Shown here: one piece after another, positions 50,339-59,341 of the stretch | Numbering within the stretch: position 1 is the stretch's first letter | Layout: every line of letters begins with the position of its first letter | Assembly: GCA_963753845.1 (NCBI GenBank) | Contig: CAVWEI010000035.1 | Coordinates: 62,001-126,000, forward strand | Reading direction: 5' to 3' | Origin: Thiosocius sp963753845 | Lineage (GTDB): Bacteria; Pseudomonadota; Gammaproteobacteria; Chromatiales; Chromatiaceae | Length of the DNA stretch: 64,000 bases | Translations under genes and position numbers: made by a program | The notes under the pieces: model-generated | Databases searched by the model: none | The model's input: the letters and a program-made list of their open reading frames with translations, nothing else | Told to the model about the DNA's origin: nothing

Positions 50339-53300
50339 TCAGGTCGTACCCGGCTCCGGGGTCGGTGCTTCAACAGGCTCTTCAACCGACGGTGCGGCGT
50401 GGTGGTCGCGCGCCAGCAACAGGTATACGGCGGGCACCACGAACAGCGTGAACAGGGTGCCGATCCCCAGCCCGGTGGAGATCACCAGGCCGATATCGAA
50501 ACGGCTGACGGCACCGGGCCCGCTGGCCGTCAACAGCGGAATCATGGCCACCAGCATGGCCACCGTCGTCATCAGGATAGGGCGCAGCCGGATCGTGGAT
50601 GCGCGCTCGATCGCGGTGCGCTTGTCCAGCCCCTCTTCAATCTGCAACTGGTTGGCAAACTCGACGATAAGGATGCCGTTTTTGGCGATCAGGCCGATCA
50701 GGGTGATCAGGCCCACCTGCGTGTAGATGTTGACACTGGCGAAGCCCAGGGTCATGAAGGCCAGTGCGCCAGCGATGGACATGGGTACCGATACCAGGAT
50801 GATCAGCGGGTCGCGCCAGCTCTCGAACTGCGCAGCCAGTACCAGATAGATCACCAGCAATGACATGAAGAAGGTCACCACCAGGGCGCTGCCCTGTTGT
50901 GCGAACTGACGGGTGGCACCGGTGTAATCGAAGCTGTAACCGAGCGGAAATTCTTCGCGCGCCAGTTGTTCCATGGTCGCCATCGCCTGCCCCTCGGAAA
51001 CGCCAGGCGCCATCAGGCCCTCGATGGTGAGTGCGTTCAGCTGCTGGAACTGCGCACGCTTGCTGGGCTCGACCGTGTTTTCGATCTTCACCAGCGAGGA
51101 CAGAGGCACCTGGTCGCCATCGGCGCTGCGCAGGTAGAAATCGCCGAGCATCTCCGGATTGAGGCGGAACGCGCGTTCGGCCTGCGGGATGACCTTATAG
51201 CTGCGCCCATCGAGGCTGAACCGGTTGACGTCGTTGCCGCCAAGCAGGGTGGCGAGATTGCGCCCGACATCTGCCATCGATATCCCCAGATCGGCCGCAC
51301 GGTCCCGGTCGATCACCAGCACCGCCTTGGGTCGGCTGAACTCGACCGACTTGCGCAGGAACAGGAAGTCACCGCTGGCCATGCCACGCCCGATCAGCTG
51401 GTCGGCAACCCCGTCGAGGTCCTCGTAGCTGCTGTCGCTCTGGATTACGAACTGGAAGGGCAGGCCGCTGCTGCCCGGCAGGCTGGGGCGCGGGAATATG
51501 GCCAGCTGGAAGCCGGCGATCTGGCTCAGCTTGCCCTGCAGCTCGGGCAGGACCTCCATCTGCGAGCGCGCGCGCAGCGCCGGCTGCTGCATCTTGAAGC
51601 CGCCGAACACCACGTTGTCGTCACCGCGAAAACCCAGCAGCAGGAAGCTCTCGTGATACTCGGGCACGGTCTCGAAAGCCTCGATGATCTCGCGCGTGTA
51701 GGCCTCGTTGTATTCGAGCGACGCGGTCTGCGGGGCCACGGCCTGGAAGAACAGGATGCTCTGATCCTCGGTCGGTGCCAGTTCGGCCTTGGTCGTGGTG
51801 AACATGAAATAGATGCTGCCGAGTATCGCTGCCGCGAACAGCATGGTGACCGGCATGTAGTTCAGCGCCCCGTGCAGCCGACGCAGGTAGAGAGCCGACA
51901 GCCATTCGAAGAAATGCTCCACGGCACGCTCGAAGCGCCCGGGGTTGCCCGCCGGCCTCAGTACCTTGGACGAGAGCATCGGCGACAGGGTGAGCGCGAC
52001 CACACCGGATATCAGCACTGCCCCGGCCAGCGAAAACGCAAACTCGGTAAACAGGGTGCCGACCAGTCCGCCCATGAACCCGATCGGGGCGTACACGGCG
52101 ATCAGGGTGGTGGTCATGGCGATGATTGGCAGCCCGAGCTCGCGTGCGCCGTCGATCGCGGCCTGGAAGCGTGATTTGCCCATCTCGATGTGCCGGTGCA
52201 CGTTCTCGACCACCACGATCGCGTCGTCGACCACCACGCCGATTGCAAGCACCATGGCAAGCAGGGTGAGCAGGTTGATCGAGAAGCCGGCCAGCAGCAT
52301 CAGGAAGGCCGCGCCCACCAGCGACAGAGGGACCGCGACCGCGGGCACGATCGCCGCACGCAGCGAGCCCAGCGACAGGAAGATGACCACCAGCACGATC
52401 AGCACGGCCTCGACCAGGGTGGTGAACACCTCGTCGATCGAATCCTGGATGAAGGCACTGGCGTCGTAGGGGATGTGCGCTTCCAGACCACTGGGCAGCT
52501 GGCTGCGGATCTCCTTCATCGCCTCGTGAACGTACTTCGCGACGGTCAGGGGGTTGGAGCCCGGTGCCTGCTCCACGCCGACGAATATGGCGGGTTTGCC
52601 CTTGTACCAGGTGGCAGTGTCGTAGTCCTCGGAGCCCAGCTCGGTGCGCGCCACATCACGCAGGCGTACCAGGGAATCGCCGCTGCGGCGCACCACGAGA
52701 TTGCGGAAGTCCTCCACGTCGGCGACATCGGTGGTCGCCGACAGGTCGATCACGCTGTATTCGCCGCGCGCCTGCCCGATCCCGGACAGGTAATTGTTGG
52801 CGCGCAGCACGTCGGCCACGTCCTGCGCCGTGACACCGAGTGCGGCCATGCGCCGCGGGTCCAGCCAGACCCGCATGGCGAACGTCTTGTCGCCGATCAG
52901 GGCGGCCTTCGCGACCCCCGGCAGGGCCTGCAGCTTGGGCTGCACCACCCGCAGCAGGTAGTCGTTGATCTGCGAGGCCTTCATCTGCTCGCTGTAGAAC
53001 GCGAGGTACATCAGCGCCGTGGCATCACCGGTGCGCGAGGAGATCACCGGGTCCTGCGCATCTTCCGGCAGCACGTTGCGGCGGCTGGCAACCTTGGCCT
53101 GGATCTCGGCCACGGCCGCGTTGGGCGGATAGTTCAGCCGCATATGGGCCTCGATCACCGACTGGCCCTGTGTGCTGGAGGAGGACAGGTAGTCGATCCC
53201 CTGGGCCTCTGCGATCGCCTGCTGCAGCGGTGTCGTGATGAAGCCCTTGATCAGCTCGCTGCTGGCACCCGGATAACTGGTTGATACGGTGACCACCGTG

Positions 53301-53425
53301 TCCTGGGTTTCCGGATATTGGCGTACGTCCAGCGAGGTGATGGAGCGCAGTCCGACCACCAGGATCAGCAGGCTGATCACACTGGCAAGGACCGGCCGCT
53401 GGATATAGAGGTCTGTGAATTTCAT
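50339..53425 (-). CDS. RND-family multidrug efflux transporter (HAE1, AcrB-like)
   Basis: Protein of 1028 residues with the 12-helix inner-membrane layout. It has the N-terminal helix then a large periplasmic loop, the TM4 proton-relay Asp-Asp in GVVVDDAIVVVENV, and the second loop. It exports drugs or lipids through an adaptor and an outer-membrane channel; no TolC-like gene is next to it. Its start overlaps the adaptor stop by 4 bases. Long antisense frames here are shadows. Confidence 0.95.
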   Translation of the reverse strand: MKFTDLYIQRPVLASVISLLILVVGLRSITSLDVRQYPETQDTVVTVSTSYPGASSELIKGFITTPLQQAIAEAQGIDYLSSSSTQGQSVIEAHMRLNYPPNAAVAEIQAKVASRRNVLPEDAQDPVISSRTGDATALMYLAFYSEQMKASQINDYLLRVVQPKLQALPGVAKAALIGDKTFAMRVWLDPRRMAALGVTAQDVADVLRANNYLSGIGQARGEYSVIDLSATTDVADVEDFRNLVVRRSGDSLVRLRDVARTELGSEDYDTATWYKGKPAIFVGVEQAPGSNPLTVAKYVHEAMKEIRSQLPSGLEAHIPYDASAFIQDSIDEVFTTLVEAVLIVLVVIFLSLGSLRAAIVPAVAVPLSLVGAAFLMLLAGFSINLLTLLAMVLAIGVVVDDAIVVVENVHRHIEMGKSRFQAAIDGARELGLPIIAMTTTLIAVYAPIGFMGGLVGTLFTEFAFSLAGAVLISGVVALTLSPMLSSKVLRPAGNPGRFERAVEHFFEWLSALYLRRLHGALNYMPVTMLFAAAILGSIYFMFTTTKAELAPTEDQSILFFQAVAPQTASLEYNEAYTREIIEAFETVPEYHESFLLLGFRGDDNVVFGGFKMQQPALRARSQMEVLPELQGKLSQIAGFQLAIFPRPSLPGSSGLPFQFVIQSDSSYEDLDGVADQLIGRGMASGDFLFLRKSVEFSRPKAVLVIDRDRAADLGISMADVGRNLATLLGGNDVNRFSLDGRSYKVIPQAERAFRLNPEMLGDFYLRSADGDQVPLSSLVKIENTVEPSKRAQFQQLNALTIEGLMAPGVSEGQAMATMEQLAREEFPLGYSFDYTGATRQFAQQGSALVVTFFMSLLVIYLVLAAQFESWRDPLIILVSVPMSIAGALAFMTLGFASVNIYTQVGLITLIGLIAKNGILIVEFANQLQIEEGLDKRTAIERASTIRLRPILMTTVAMLVAMIPLLTASGPGAVSRFDIGLVISTGLGIGTLFTLFVVPAVYLLLARDHHAAPSVEEPVEAPTPEPGTT

Positions 53426-54519
53426 GCCTTTTTGTCCCGTTCGGCCGGCGCCGGTTTGCTGTCGATCATCACGGCCTGGCCGTTTCGCAGCTTGTTGTGA
53501 CCGGCGCTCACCACCTGCTCACCCTCAGCAAGCCCGGACACCACCGAGACCCGGCCGTTGCGCACGCTGCCGGTTTCGATCTGGCGGCGACTGACGACCT
53601 TTCCGCCGTCTTTCTCCTCGATCACGAACACCGAGTCGCCGTAGGGCGCGTAGCTGATAGCGGTGTCCGGTATCGTGATCACGCCCTCGCGCTCCGGCAG
53701 CTCGACACGCACGTCGGCAAACATGCCGGGACGCAGCTTCTGATCGGAATTGGTGAGCTGGGCGCGCACGCGAAAGCTGCGGCTGCCCACGTTCACGCCC
53801 GGGTCGACCGCAACGATCTGCCCGCCAAAGACCTGCTCCGGGTAGGCCTGCACCCGGACCTCGACCACCTGGTCCTTGCTGATCCGCGCGAGCTCACGCT
53901 CCGGCAGGGTGAAGTCGGCAAAGATCGGGTCGAGCTGTTCCAGCGGCACGATCGGGGACCCGGGGCTCAGATACTCACCGAGATCGACGCGGCGTATCCC
54001 CAAGCGCCCGTCGAACGGGGCGCGGATGCGCTTCTTGTCGATCAGGGCCTGTTGCCCCGTCACCTGCGCCTCGGCGGCATCCAGGGTGGCGCGGGCTTCG
54101 TCATAGTCCGATTTCGAGACCGACTTGTCTTTTACCAGCTTGGCGACGCGTTCGAACTTGAGCCGACCCAGGGTGCGCTCCGCCACCAGGCCTTCGAGCT
54201 GGGCCTGATCCGTCTGGCTGTCGAGCTCCAGCAACAGTTCACCCTGCTTGATCCACTCGCCGGAGTTGAAATGGATGGCGCTGACCTGGCCGCCGACCTC
54301 GCTGGTCACCTCGATGCCTGCAATCGCCTCCAGGCTCCCGACCACCTGCAAATATGGCTGCCAGTTCTCGAGCACGACGGTGGTGGCGGCGATCACGGTC
54401 GGGGGCGGGCCACCCGCCTGGGCGGCCGCCATCTGCTCGGCGGTATGCTGCTTCCAGCTGAATATGCCGCCGAATACCGCGGCGAGAACCAGGGCTACCA
54501 GAATGAGACGCGTGACCAT
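53422..54519 (-). CDS. RND efflux membrane-fusion (adaptor) subunit
   Basis: Protein of 365 residues from ATG 54519 (AAGGA 8 bases upstream). An N-terminal membrane anchor (about 5-22), lipoyl half-motifs (VVGSLEAIAGIEVTSEVGGQ and IRAPFDGRLGIRRVDLGEYL), a short helical hairpin and a beta-barrel end form the HlyD/AcrA layout. It bridges the RND pump to an outer-membrane channel. Operon order is adaptor then pump; the tetR gene is divergent. Confidence 0.94.
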   Translation of the reverse strand: MVTRLILVALVLAAVFGGIFSWKQHTAEQMAAAQAGGPPPTVIAATTVVLENWQPYLQVVGSLEAIAGIEVTSEVGGQVSAIHFNSGEWIKQGELLLELDSQTDQAQLEGLVAERTLGRLKFERVAKLVKDKSVSKSDYDEARATLDAAEAQVTGQQALIDKKRIRAPFDGRLGIRRVDLGEYLSPGSPIVPLEQLDPIFADFTLPERELARISKDQVVEVRVQAYPEQVFGGQIVAVDPGVNVGSRSFRVRAQLTNSDQKLRPGMFADVRVELPEREGVITIPDTAISYAPYGDSVFVIEEKDGGKVVSRRQIETGSVRNGRVSVVSGLAEGEQVVSAGHNKLRNGQAVMIDSKPAPAERDKKA

Positions 54520-54603
54520 TGCGAATTCCTTCAATAGATCTTCGGACTTAGGGTAGAACAGCATTGCCATCGGCCTGCGGCAGATGCAGACACAATCCAA
54601 ATG

Positions 54604-54619
54604 TACACTGCACCGTGTA
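54604..54619. promoter_or_regulatory. Inverted repeat, candidate TetR operator
   Basis: TACAC (54604-54608), six bases, GTGTA (54615-54619), within the 188-bp gap between the divergent adaptor and TetR genes. A TTGACA at 54628 and TATACT at 54621 suggest overlapping promoters, but I cannot assign -10/-35 pairs with confidence. Confidence 0.5.
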
Positions 54620-54707
54620 GTATACTCTTGACAAGGCGCCTGTATATGATCACGTCCACATCAGAACCGGAAAAGACGCCCCTACGCCCACCCGGCTGGA
54701 AGACACG

Positions 54708-55346
54708 ATGAACACGCTCACACTCACTCAGCAAAAGCGCGAGGATATCCTCGACGCGGCATTGACCGAATTCGAGGCCCGCGGATTCCGTGAAACCAGC
54801 ATGGACCGGATCGCGGGGAGGGCGCAGGCGTCGAAGCGCACCGTCTACAATCATTTCGCGAGCAAGGAGGCCTTGTTCGACGCCATCGCGGCACAGCTGA
54901 GTGAACGCGTCCACCAGGTTACCGACTATCCCTATGACCCCGCGCTGCCAATCGACCACCAGCTGCAGACCATCGGTGAGCAGATGCTGGATATGTTGGC
55001 GGCGCCCAGTTTCGTCAGCCTCGCCAGGGTCACCCTGGTCGAGATGATCCGATCACCCCATCTGGCCCGAAAGACCTACCTGCTGTTTCGTGAGCGCCAG
55101 TCCGGCCTGGCCGTGTGGCTGGCAGAGGCCACACGTGACGGGCGGCTGTTGGTGGACGACCCGGTGTGGGCCGCCGATCAGTTTTTCGGCCTCATAAAGT
55201 CCTTCGCCTTCTGGCCGCAGATCCTCGGGGACCAGCCGATCCCGGACGAAAAGACGCGCACCCGGATCCTGGATTCTTCGGTCGCCATGTTTCTTGGCAG
55301 CTACCAGTCGTCCGGCCCTGCCGTCAGCGTGCGGGCAGGCCAGTAG
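54708..55346 (+). CDS. TetR-family transcriptional repressor
   Basis: Protein of 212 residues. The N-terminal helix-turn-helix is typical: KREDILDAALTEFEARGF, then RTVYNHFASKEALFDAI. The C-terminal ligand domain is of the AefR/DUF type, with WAADQFFGLIKSFAFWPQIL. It is divergent from the RND pair and probably represses it and itself at the inverted repeat in the gap. Confidence 0.93.
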   Translation: MNTLTLTQQKREDILDAALTEFEARGFRETSMDRIAGRAQASKRTVYNHFASKEALFDAIAAQLSERVHQVTDYPYDPALPIDHQLQTIGEQMLDMLAAPSFVSLARVTLVEMIRSPHLARKTYLLFRERQSGLAVWLAEATRDGRLLVDDPVWAADQFFGLIKSFAFWPQILGDQPIPDEKTRTRILDSSVAMFLGSYQSSGPAVSVRAGQ

Positions 55347-55923
55347 TAAACGGGTGATGGTTTGAGGCGTTTGAGCGGAAGTGGGCATTTACTTACAACA
55401 AAAGAAGGTTGCTTCAGGTATTTCACAAACTCGTGGTGCCTGGTTCACTTATTTCATCCTGCATATGACGCAGACGCGATTGTGAGTACCCACTAACTGA
55501 CGCCCCCTGCCTGAATACCTCGATCACGCGCCTTTGTGCCGGTTTCACAGGCGCTGCTGACAAAAGTGCCGAGACCGTGCTGGCTGGCCGAACGCCACGA
55601 CCAGGCGCATTTAAATATCGTCACGCTATAAAAGAGAGTGTGCACTCACTCACTCCCTTTGTTTTCTCTCACCTAAAGCCGGTTTCTTTATCGGCTGCCG
55701 TCAAGTATCCGGTGACCCATGCAGATCACCAGCATCGGCAGGGGGTGCCAAAGGCCTTTACTTCTCAGGATGCGGTGTCGCGTAACAGTTTCGTCACCGA
55801 CCACCGATAACGGTTGCATATGCGTCAGCCAGGGGGGGCAGATCGGTTGCGTTGAGCGCACCGGGCCCACCCCCGGGGGCGTGTGTACCAACCTGCCAGG
55901 TATTGCACAGGAGCTTTTGCACC
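55347..55923. other. 577-bp gap without a convincing gene
   Basis: The interval between tetR and pilU has short frames with no family features. It holds an ACTCACTCACTC run at about 55644-55655 and a CCCCCGGGGG palindrome at about 55871. It likely contains the pilU promoter; I see no defined terminator or riboswitch. Confidence 0.4.
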
Positions 55924-57099
55924 ATGGCGCACATCGATGTTCCCCGAATTCTCCAGATCATGGTCAAGAACAACGCCGCCGACGTGTTCTTGTATACAGG
56001 TGCCAAGATCTCCATGAAGACCCCCAAGGGCTTTGCCCAGCTCGGGGAGCCACTGGCCGAGGGCGATGCCGAAAGGGCGATCCGCGAGATCCTCACCGAT
56101 GAGAAGTTGAAACACTTCGAGGAGCACGGCGAGGTCGATTTCTCGCTGTCCTACAACGGCATCGGACGTTTTCGCGGCAACGCCTTCCGGCAGCGTGGCG
56201 AGGCGTCACTGGTCCTGAGGCATATCAACACCGAGGTGCCGACGACCGAAAGCCTTGGGGTGCCCAAGGTCCTCGAGGAGCTGGTCATGGAGCGCAACGG
56301 TCTCATCCTGGTCGTCGGTGCGACGGGTTCAGGCAAGTCCACGACCCTGGCGGCCATGATCGACTACCGCAACAGCAATTCAGGTGGCCATATTCTCACC
56401 CTCGAAGACCCGATCGAGTTCGTGCACAGGCACAAGAAGGCGATCGTGGCCCAACGCGAGGTTGGCACCGACACCAAATCGTTCAGCAACGGCATGAGGG
56501 CGGCGATGCGCGAATCGCCCGACGTGATCCTGATGGGCGAGATCCGTGATCTCGAGACCATGGAGTTCGCGCAGAAATTCGCCAATACCGGGCACCTCGC
56601 TCTTTCCACGCTGCATGCCAACAACTCGATCACCACCATGGAGCGTATTCTCGGCTTCTATCCCAAGGACGGTATCGAGCAGCAGGCCAAGCGTATCTCC
56701 CAGAATCTCCGGGCGATCGTCTGTCAGCGCCTGGTGCCGGGGAAGGAGAGCGGAAAGGTTGCCGTGTTCGAGGTGCTGGTCAACACGGGATACATTGCCG
56801 ATATGATCTCCAAGATGGAACTCGGCGGGATCAAGGATGCGATCGAGCGCGGAGGCAACTACCACATGCAATCGTTCGACCAGCACCTGGTCAGGTTGTA
56901 CTTCGAGGGGCGCATCACCCAGGAGACCGCCATCGAGTACGCCGATTCGGGCAGCAACGTCAAGATCCAGATCAAGACCGCCGATGCCGGCAAGAAGATC
57001 AGCGGATCCACCGACTGGGGCAGCGGTATGTCGCTCGAACCCAACGAGGCCGACGCCGGCCAGATCGACGACGTGGTCGCGGATTTCGGCCGGGCCTGA
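55924..57099 (+). CDS. pilU: Type IV pilus retraction ATPase PilU-like
   Basis: Protein of 391 residues from ATG 55924 with AGGAG upstream; the frame is open to 55852. It has Walker A GATGSGKST (132-140), Asp box TLEDPIEFVH, Walker B SPDVILMGEIRD and the His box TGHLALSTLHANN, all of the PilT/PilU family. The extended C-terminus fits PilU better than PilT. PilU works as an accessory retraction motor with PilT; no pilT is adjacent. Confidence 0.9.
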   Translation: MAHIDVPRILQIMVKNNAADVFLYTGAKISMKTPKGFAQLGEPLAEGDAERAIREILTDEKLKHFEEHGEVDFSLSYNGIGRFRGNAFRQRGEASLVLRHINTEVPTTESLGVPKVLEELVMERNGLILVVGATGSGKSTTLAAMIDYRNSNSGGHILTLEDPIEFVHRHKKAIVAQREVGTDTKSFSNGMRAAMRESPDVILMGEIRDLETMEFAQKFANTGHLALSTLHANNSITTMERILGFYPKDGIEQQAKRISQNLRAIVCQRLVPGKESGKVAVFEVLVNTGYIADMISKMELGGIKDAIERGGNYHMQSFDQHLVRLYFEGRITQETAIEYADSGSNVKIQIKTADAGKKISGSTDWGSGMSLEPNEADAGQIDDVVADFGRA

Positions 57100-57274
57100 G
57101 CCCAGGACCGGCCCTTCTGTCAGCGAGGCGTGCCCCTAAAGTGGATGGCGCCCCGGCTCAAGGGGTGCAAGTTCATCTACGCCCGGCAACCGCCCGAAGG
57201 CGGACGCTGCGCCGGGTGCAATCCCCAGCGGCCCCTGCTAAGGTCGCGCGCCAAAATGGCGGGGATAAACTGCA

Positions 57275-57697
57275 ATGCTCTCAACACCACATGCCAGCTT
57301 CCTGGCCGCAGGGGCCCTCGTGGCGGCCCAGTTTTTTCTCGGAACCGCGCAGTCAGCTCCGCTTCAGGGCAGCGAATGGAAGCCGGTGCGCATGGGTGAG
57401 ATCGCCGTGCCCGGGGAATCGACAGCCTTCGTGCAGTTCCGCAGCAAGGGCCGCCTGGAGGGGCACGGCGGCTGCAACCGCCTTTTCGCGCAGTACCAGG
57501 CGGATGATGGACAGATCTTCATCGGCCCTGTCGCCGCGGCCCGTATGGCATGTGCGCAGGGCTTGATGGAGCGTGAGGCGGCACTCGCAGCGGCACTGGA
57601 GAACGCACGCACCTATCAACGCCTGAAGACCAGGCTGGTACTGTTCGACAGCGAAGCCAGACCGGTGCTGGAGATGCGCCAGACGGACTGGGATTGA
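57275..57697 (+). CDS. Exported META-domain protein (HslJ-like)
   Basis: Protein of 140 residues with a signal peptide (about residues 1-28). The META domain is marked by FVQFRSKGRLEGHGGCNRLFAQY and the Met-Ala-Cys segment AARMACAQGLMERE. HslJ-type proteins are linked to heat shock and novobiocin resistance; the molecular role is not known. Confidence 0.82.
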   Translation: MLSTPHASFLAAGALVAAQFFLGTAQSAPLQGSEWKPVRMGEIAVPGESTAFVQFRSKGRLEGHGGCNRLFAQYQADDGQIFIGPVAAARMACAQGLMEREAALAAALENARTYQRLKTRLVLFDSEARPVLEMRQTDWD

Positions 57698-57960
57698 TCT
57701 GCTTGCTGCACGAGTGAAACTCGCCGGTCGGGGAGGGGGGCGCCCCCTGCATTCGAACTCCCAGCACCGTTGCTCGCGTCAATTCTGCGGTTGCATCCCC
57801 GGAACAGGCCACAGACGGACACGCGGTTCGCGCCGTGAACGACCGATGCTGAGACTCCATATGCCAAGTCGACGATCAACTGATCCTCGACTAGGCTTCC
57901 CGAACCACCACACAAAAATCTGTTAATCACTTCATTTAGTGGTGAAGGAAGGAGGAGACA

Positions 57961-58542
57961 ATGAGCAAAACTGTCGAAGAGGTATTGGCCGCAAATAACA
58001 AGTATTCAGCCAACTTTGGCGACAAAGGAGCGCTTCCGATGCCACCAGGGAGGCATTTCGCAATCCTGACCTGCATGGATGCGCGACTTGATCCTGCAAA
58101 GTATGCAGGTCTTGCGGAGGGAGACGCCCACGTAATCCGCAATGCAGGTGGCCGTGCGAGCGATGATGCCATCCGATCATTGGTGATTTCGCACAAGCTG
58201 TTGGGTACCGGCGAGTGGTTCGTGATTCACCACACCGACTGTGGAATGGAAACATTCACCAATGAGGTCATGGCCGACTTGTTAAACAACAGTCTGGAAA
58301 CCGCAACGGTGGATTCGAGTGGCTGGCATGACACCGGTAAAGGGCCGGGTTCGCCGGAAGGTCGTTACATAAACTGGCTCACCATTACGGACAATGCGGC
58401 GAGCGTAGTGGAGGATGTGCGGCGGATAAAGGCCCACCCTCTGGTTGCCGATTACATCCCCGTATACGGGTACATTTATGACTGCAGGACCGGGCAATTG
58501 GTGGAGGTGCCTGAAGCCACCGCCGCGGGAAGGCCAGGCTAA
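57961..58542 (+). CDS. Beta-class carbonic anhydrase
   Basis: Protein of 193 residues. The zinc site is Cys38 (CMDAR with Asp40 and Arg42), His91 and Cys94 (HHTDCG). It interconverts CO2 and bicarbonate in the cytoplasm, as there is no signal peptide. The ribosome site AAGGAGGAG is very strong. It may supply bicarbonate for carbon fixation or biosynthesis; no carboxysome genes are near. Confidence 0.92.
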   Translation: MSKTVEEVLAANNKYSANFGDKGALPMPPGRHFAILTCMDARLDPAKYAGLAEGDAHVIRNAGGRASDDAIRSLVISHKLLGTGEWFVIHHTDCGMETFTNEVMADLLNNSLETATVDSSGWHDTGKGPGSPEGRYINWLTITDNAASVVEDVRRIKAHPLVADYIPVYGYIYDCRTGQLVEVPEATAAGRPG

Positions 58543-58561
58543 AACGCGAAGCCTCTGCGGA

Positions 58562-58587
58562 AGGCCGGTCAACCCGGCCTTTTTTTG
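58562..58587 (+). terminator. Intrinsic terminator after the carbonic anhydrase
   Basis: Stem AGGCCGG (58562-58568) with CCGGCCT (58574-58580), a 5-base loop, and a run of T to 58587. Confidence 0.9.
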
Positions 58588-58978
58588 ATCAGGATTGGCT
58601 CGGGGTTGTGGCGATGGGGCGCGTTGTGATTTTCGTTTGCGGTCCAAGTGAGAGAAACAGGCCGTTGGTATTGCGGTTTGCTGTATGCCGATCATCGCAA
58701 CTGGGAGAGGAAGTCGGCTGAAGTGTAGTAGTCGGAATCTGATCTGACACTGATTGTCAGATGGCATCACCCGAAGCAGACGTTCAGAAACGGTTAGAAA
58801 ATTGATTTCAGATGGTCTCGGAAAGGCCAGAGGCCGTTCGCCAAGCACCTGGCCACAGGCAGCAATATGCGCATAAGAGACATTCGCGATCCGAGTTGGG
58901 CTGTGTCGGATCGCTTCACCGGTGAATAACCGCGAACCGCAGCAGACGATACATTGCGGGCGTTTGGCCCAACGAACT
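58588..58978. other. Gene-free accessory DNA left of the SIR2 cassette
   Basis: Short frames here do not look like genes. A perfect hairpin ATCTGACA-CTGAT-TGTCAGAT lies at 58742-58762. The composition and fragments such as GAAGGTCCGCT suggest repeat-rich intergenic DNA. Confidence 0.4.
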
Positions 58979-59324
58979 GAAGGTCCGCTTTCGAGTCCCA
59001 GAGGTGCATCCAGAGCTTGGGAATGTTTGTTGATACCTCAATTCGCCTCAGTAATCCATCTGTGAACCCATCCGTTGGTAACCAGTGGGGTGATTTCCGG
59101 TGACGGTCACTCGGGGCCGAATCTCACGTTTGTATCTGTGGGAACCGCCGGAAACATCGGCGGGGGATAACATTTCTTCTTCTTTATAAGGAAAGATTCG
59201 AATCCGTTGTCCTCCGAAGGGGGCTACTCAAAAACCCATCGGAAAACCTCGTTACGCTTCAAGCAGCAACCATGCCCACCAAGCCCTCGGGTTGATCTGT
59301 CCGGGCGGCAAGTATCGGCTCTTC
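58979..59324. repeat. Left arm of a 346-bp inverted repeat
   Basis: The arm runs from GAAGGTCCG at 58979 to GGCTCTTC ending at 59324. By eye it matches the reverse complement of 61983-62328 at 344 of 346 positions; the two changes are in the outer TCCGCTTTCG segment and in CCGTTGTCC. It contains a perfect hairpin CCGCCG-GAAACAT-CGGCGG (59145-59163) and the palindrome GTGACGGTCAC. It ends 17 bases before the SIR2 gene stop. Confidence 0.95.
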
Positions 59325-59341
59325 CACATACAACAAAGACC

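Noticed and set aside
50897..53284. Long plus-strand frames opposite the RND transporter
   Set aside because: Antisense shadows of a conserved 1028-residue pump; no recognisable domain.
57100..57274. GC-rich structured spacer before the META gene, considered as a riboswitch
   Set aside because: No known riboswitch core could be matched by eye; hairpins alone are common at this GC content.
58794..59009. 71-codon minus-strand frame left of the cassette
   Set aside because: It runs across the arm boundary into repeat-type DNA and lacks a start signal or known motif.
59189..59216. TTCGAA in the repeat arm resembling a tRNA T-loop
   Set aside because: The flanking five-base segments do not pair, and no acceptor or anticodon stem fits.
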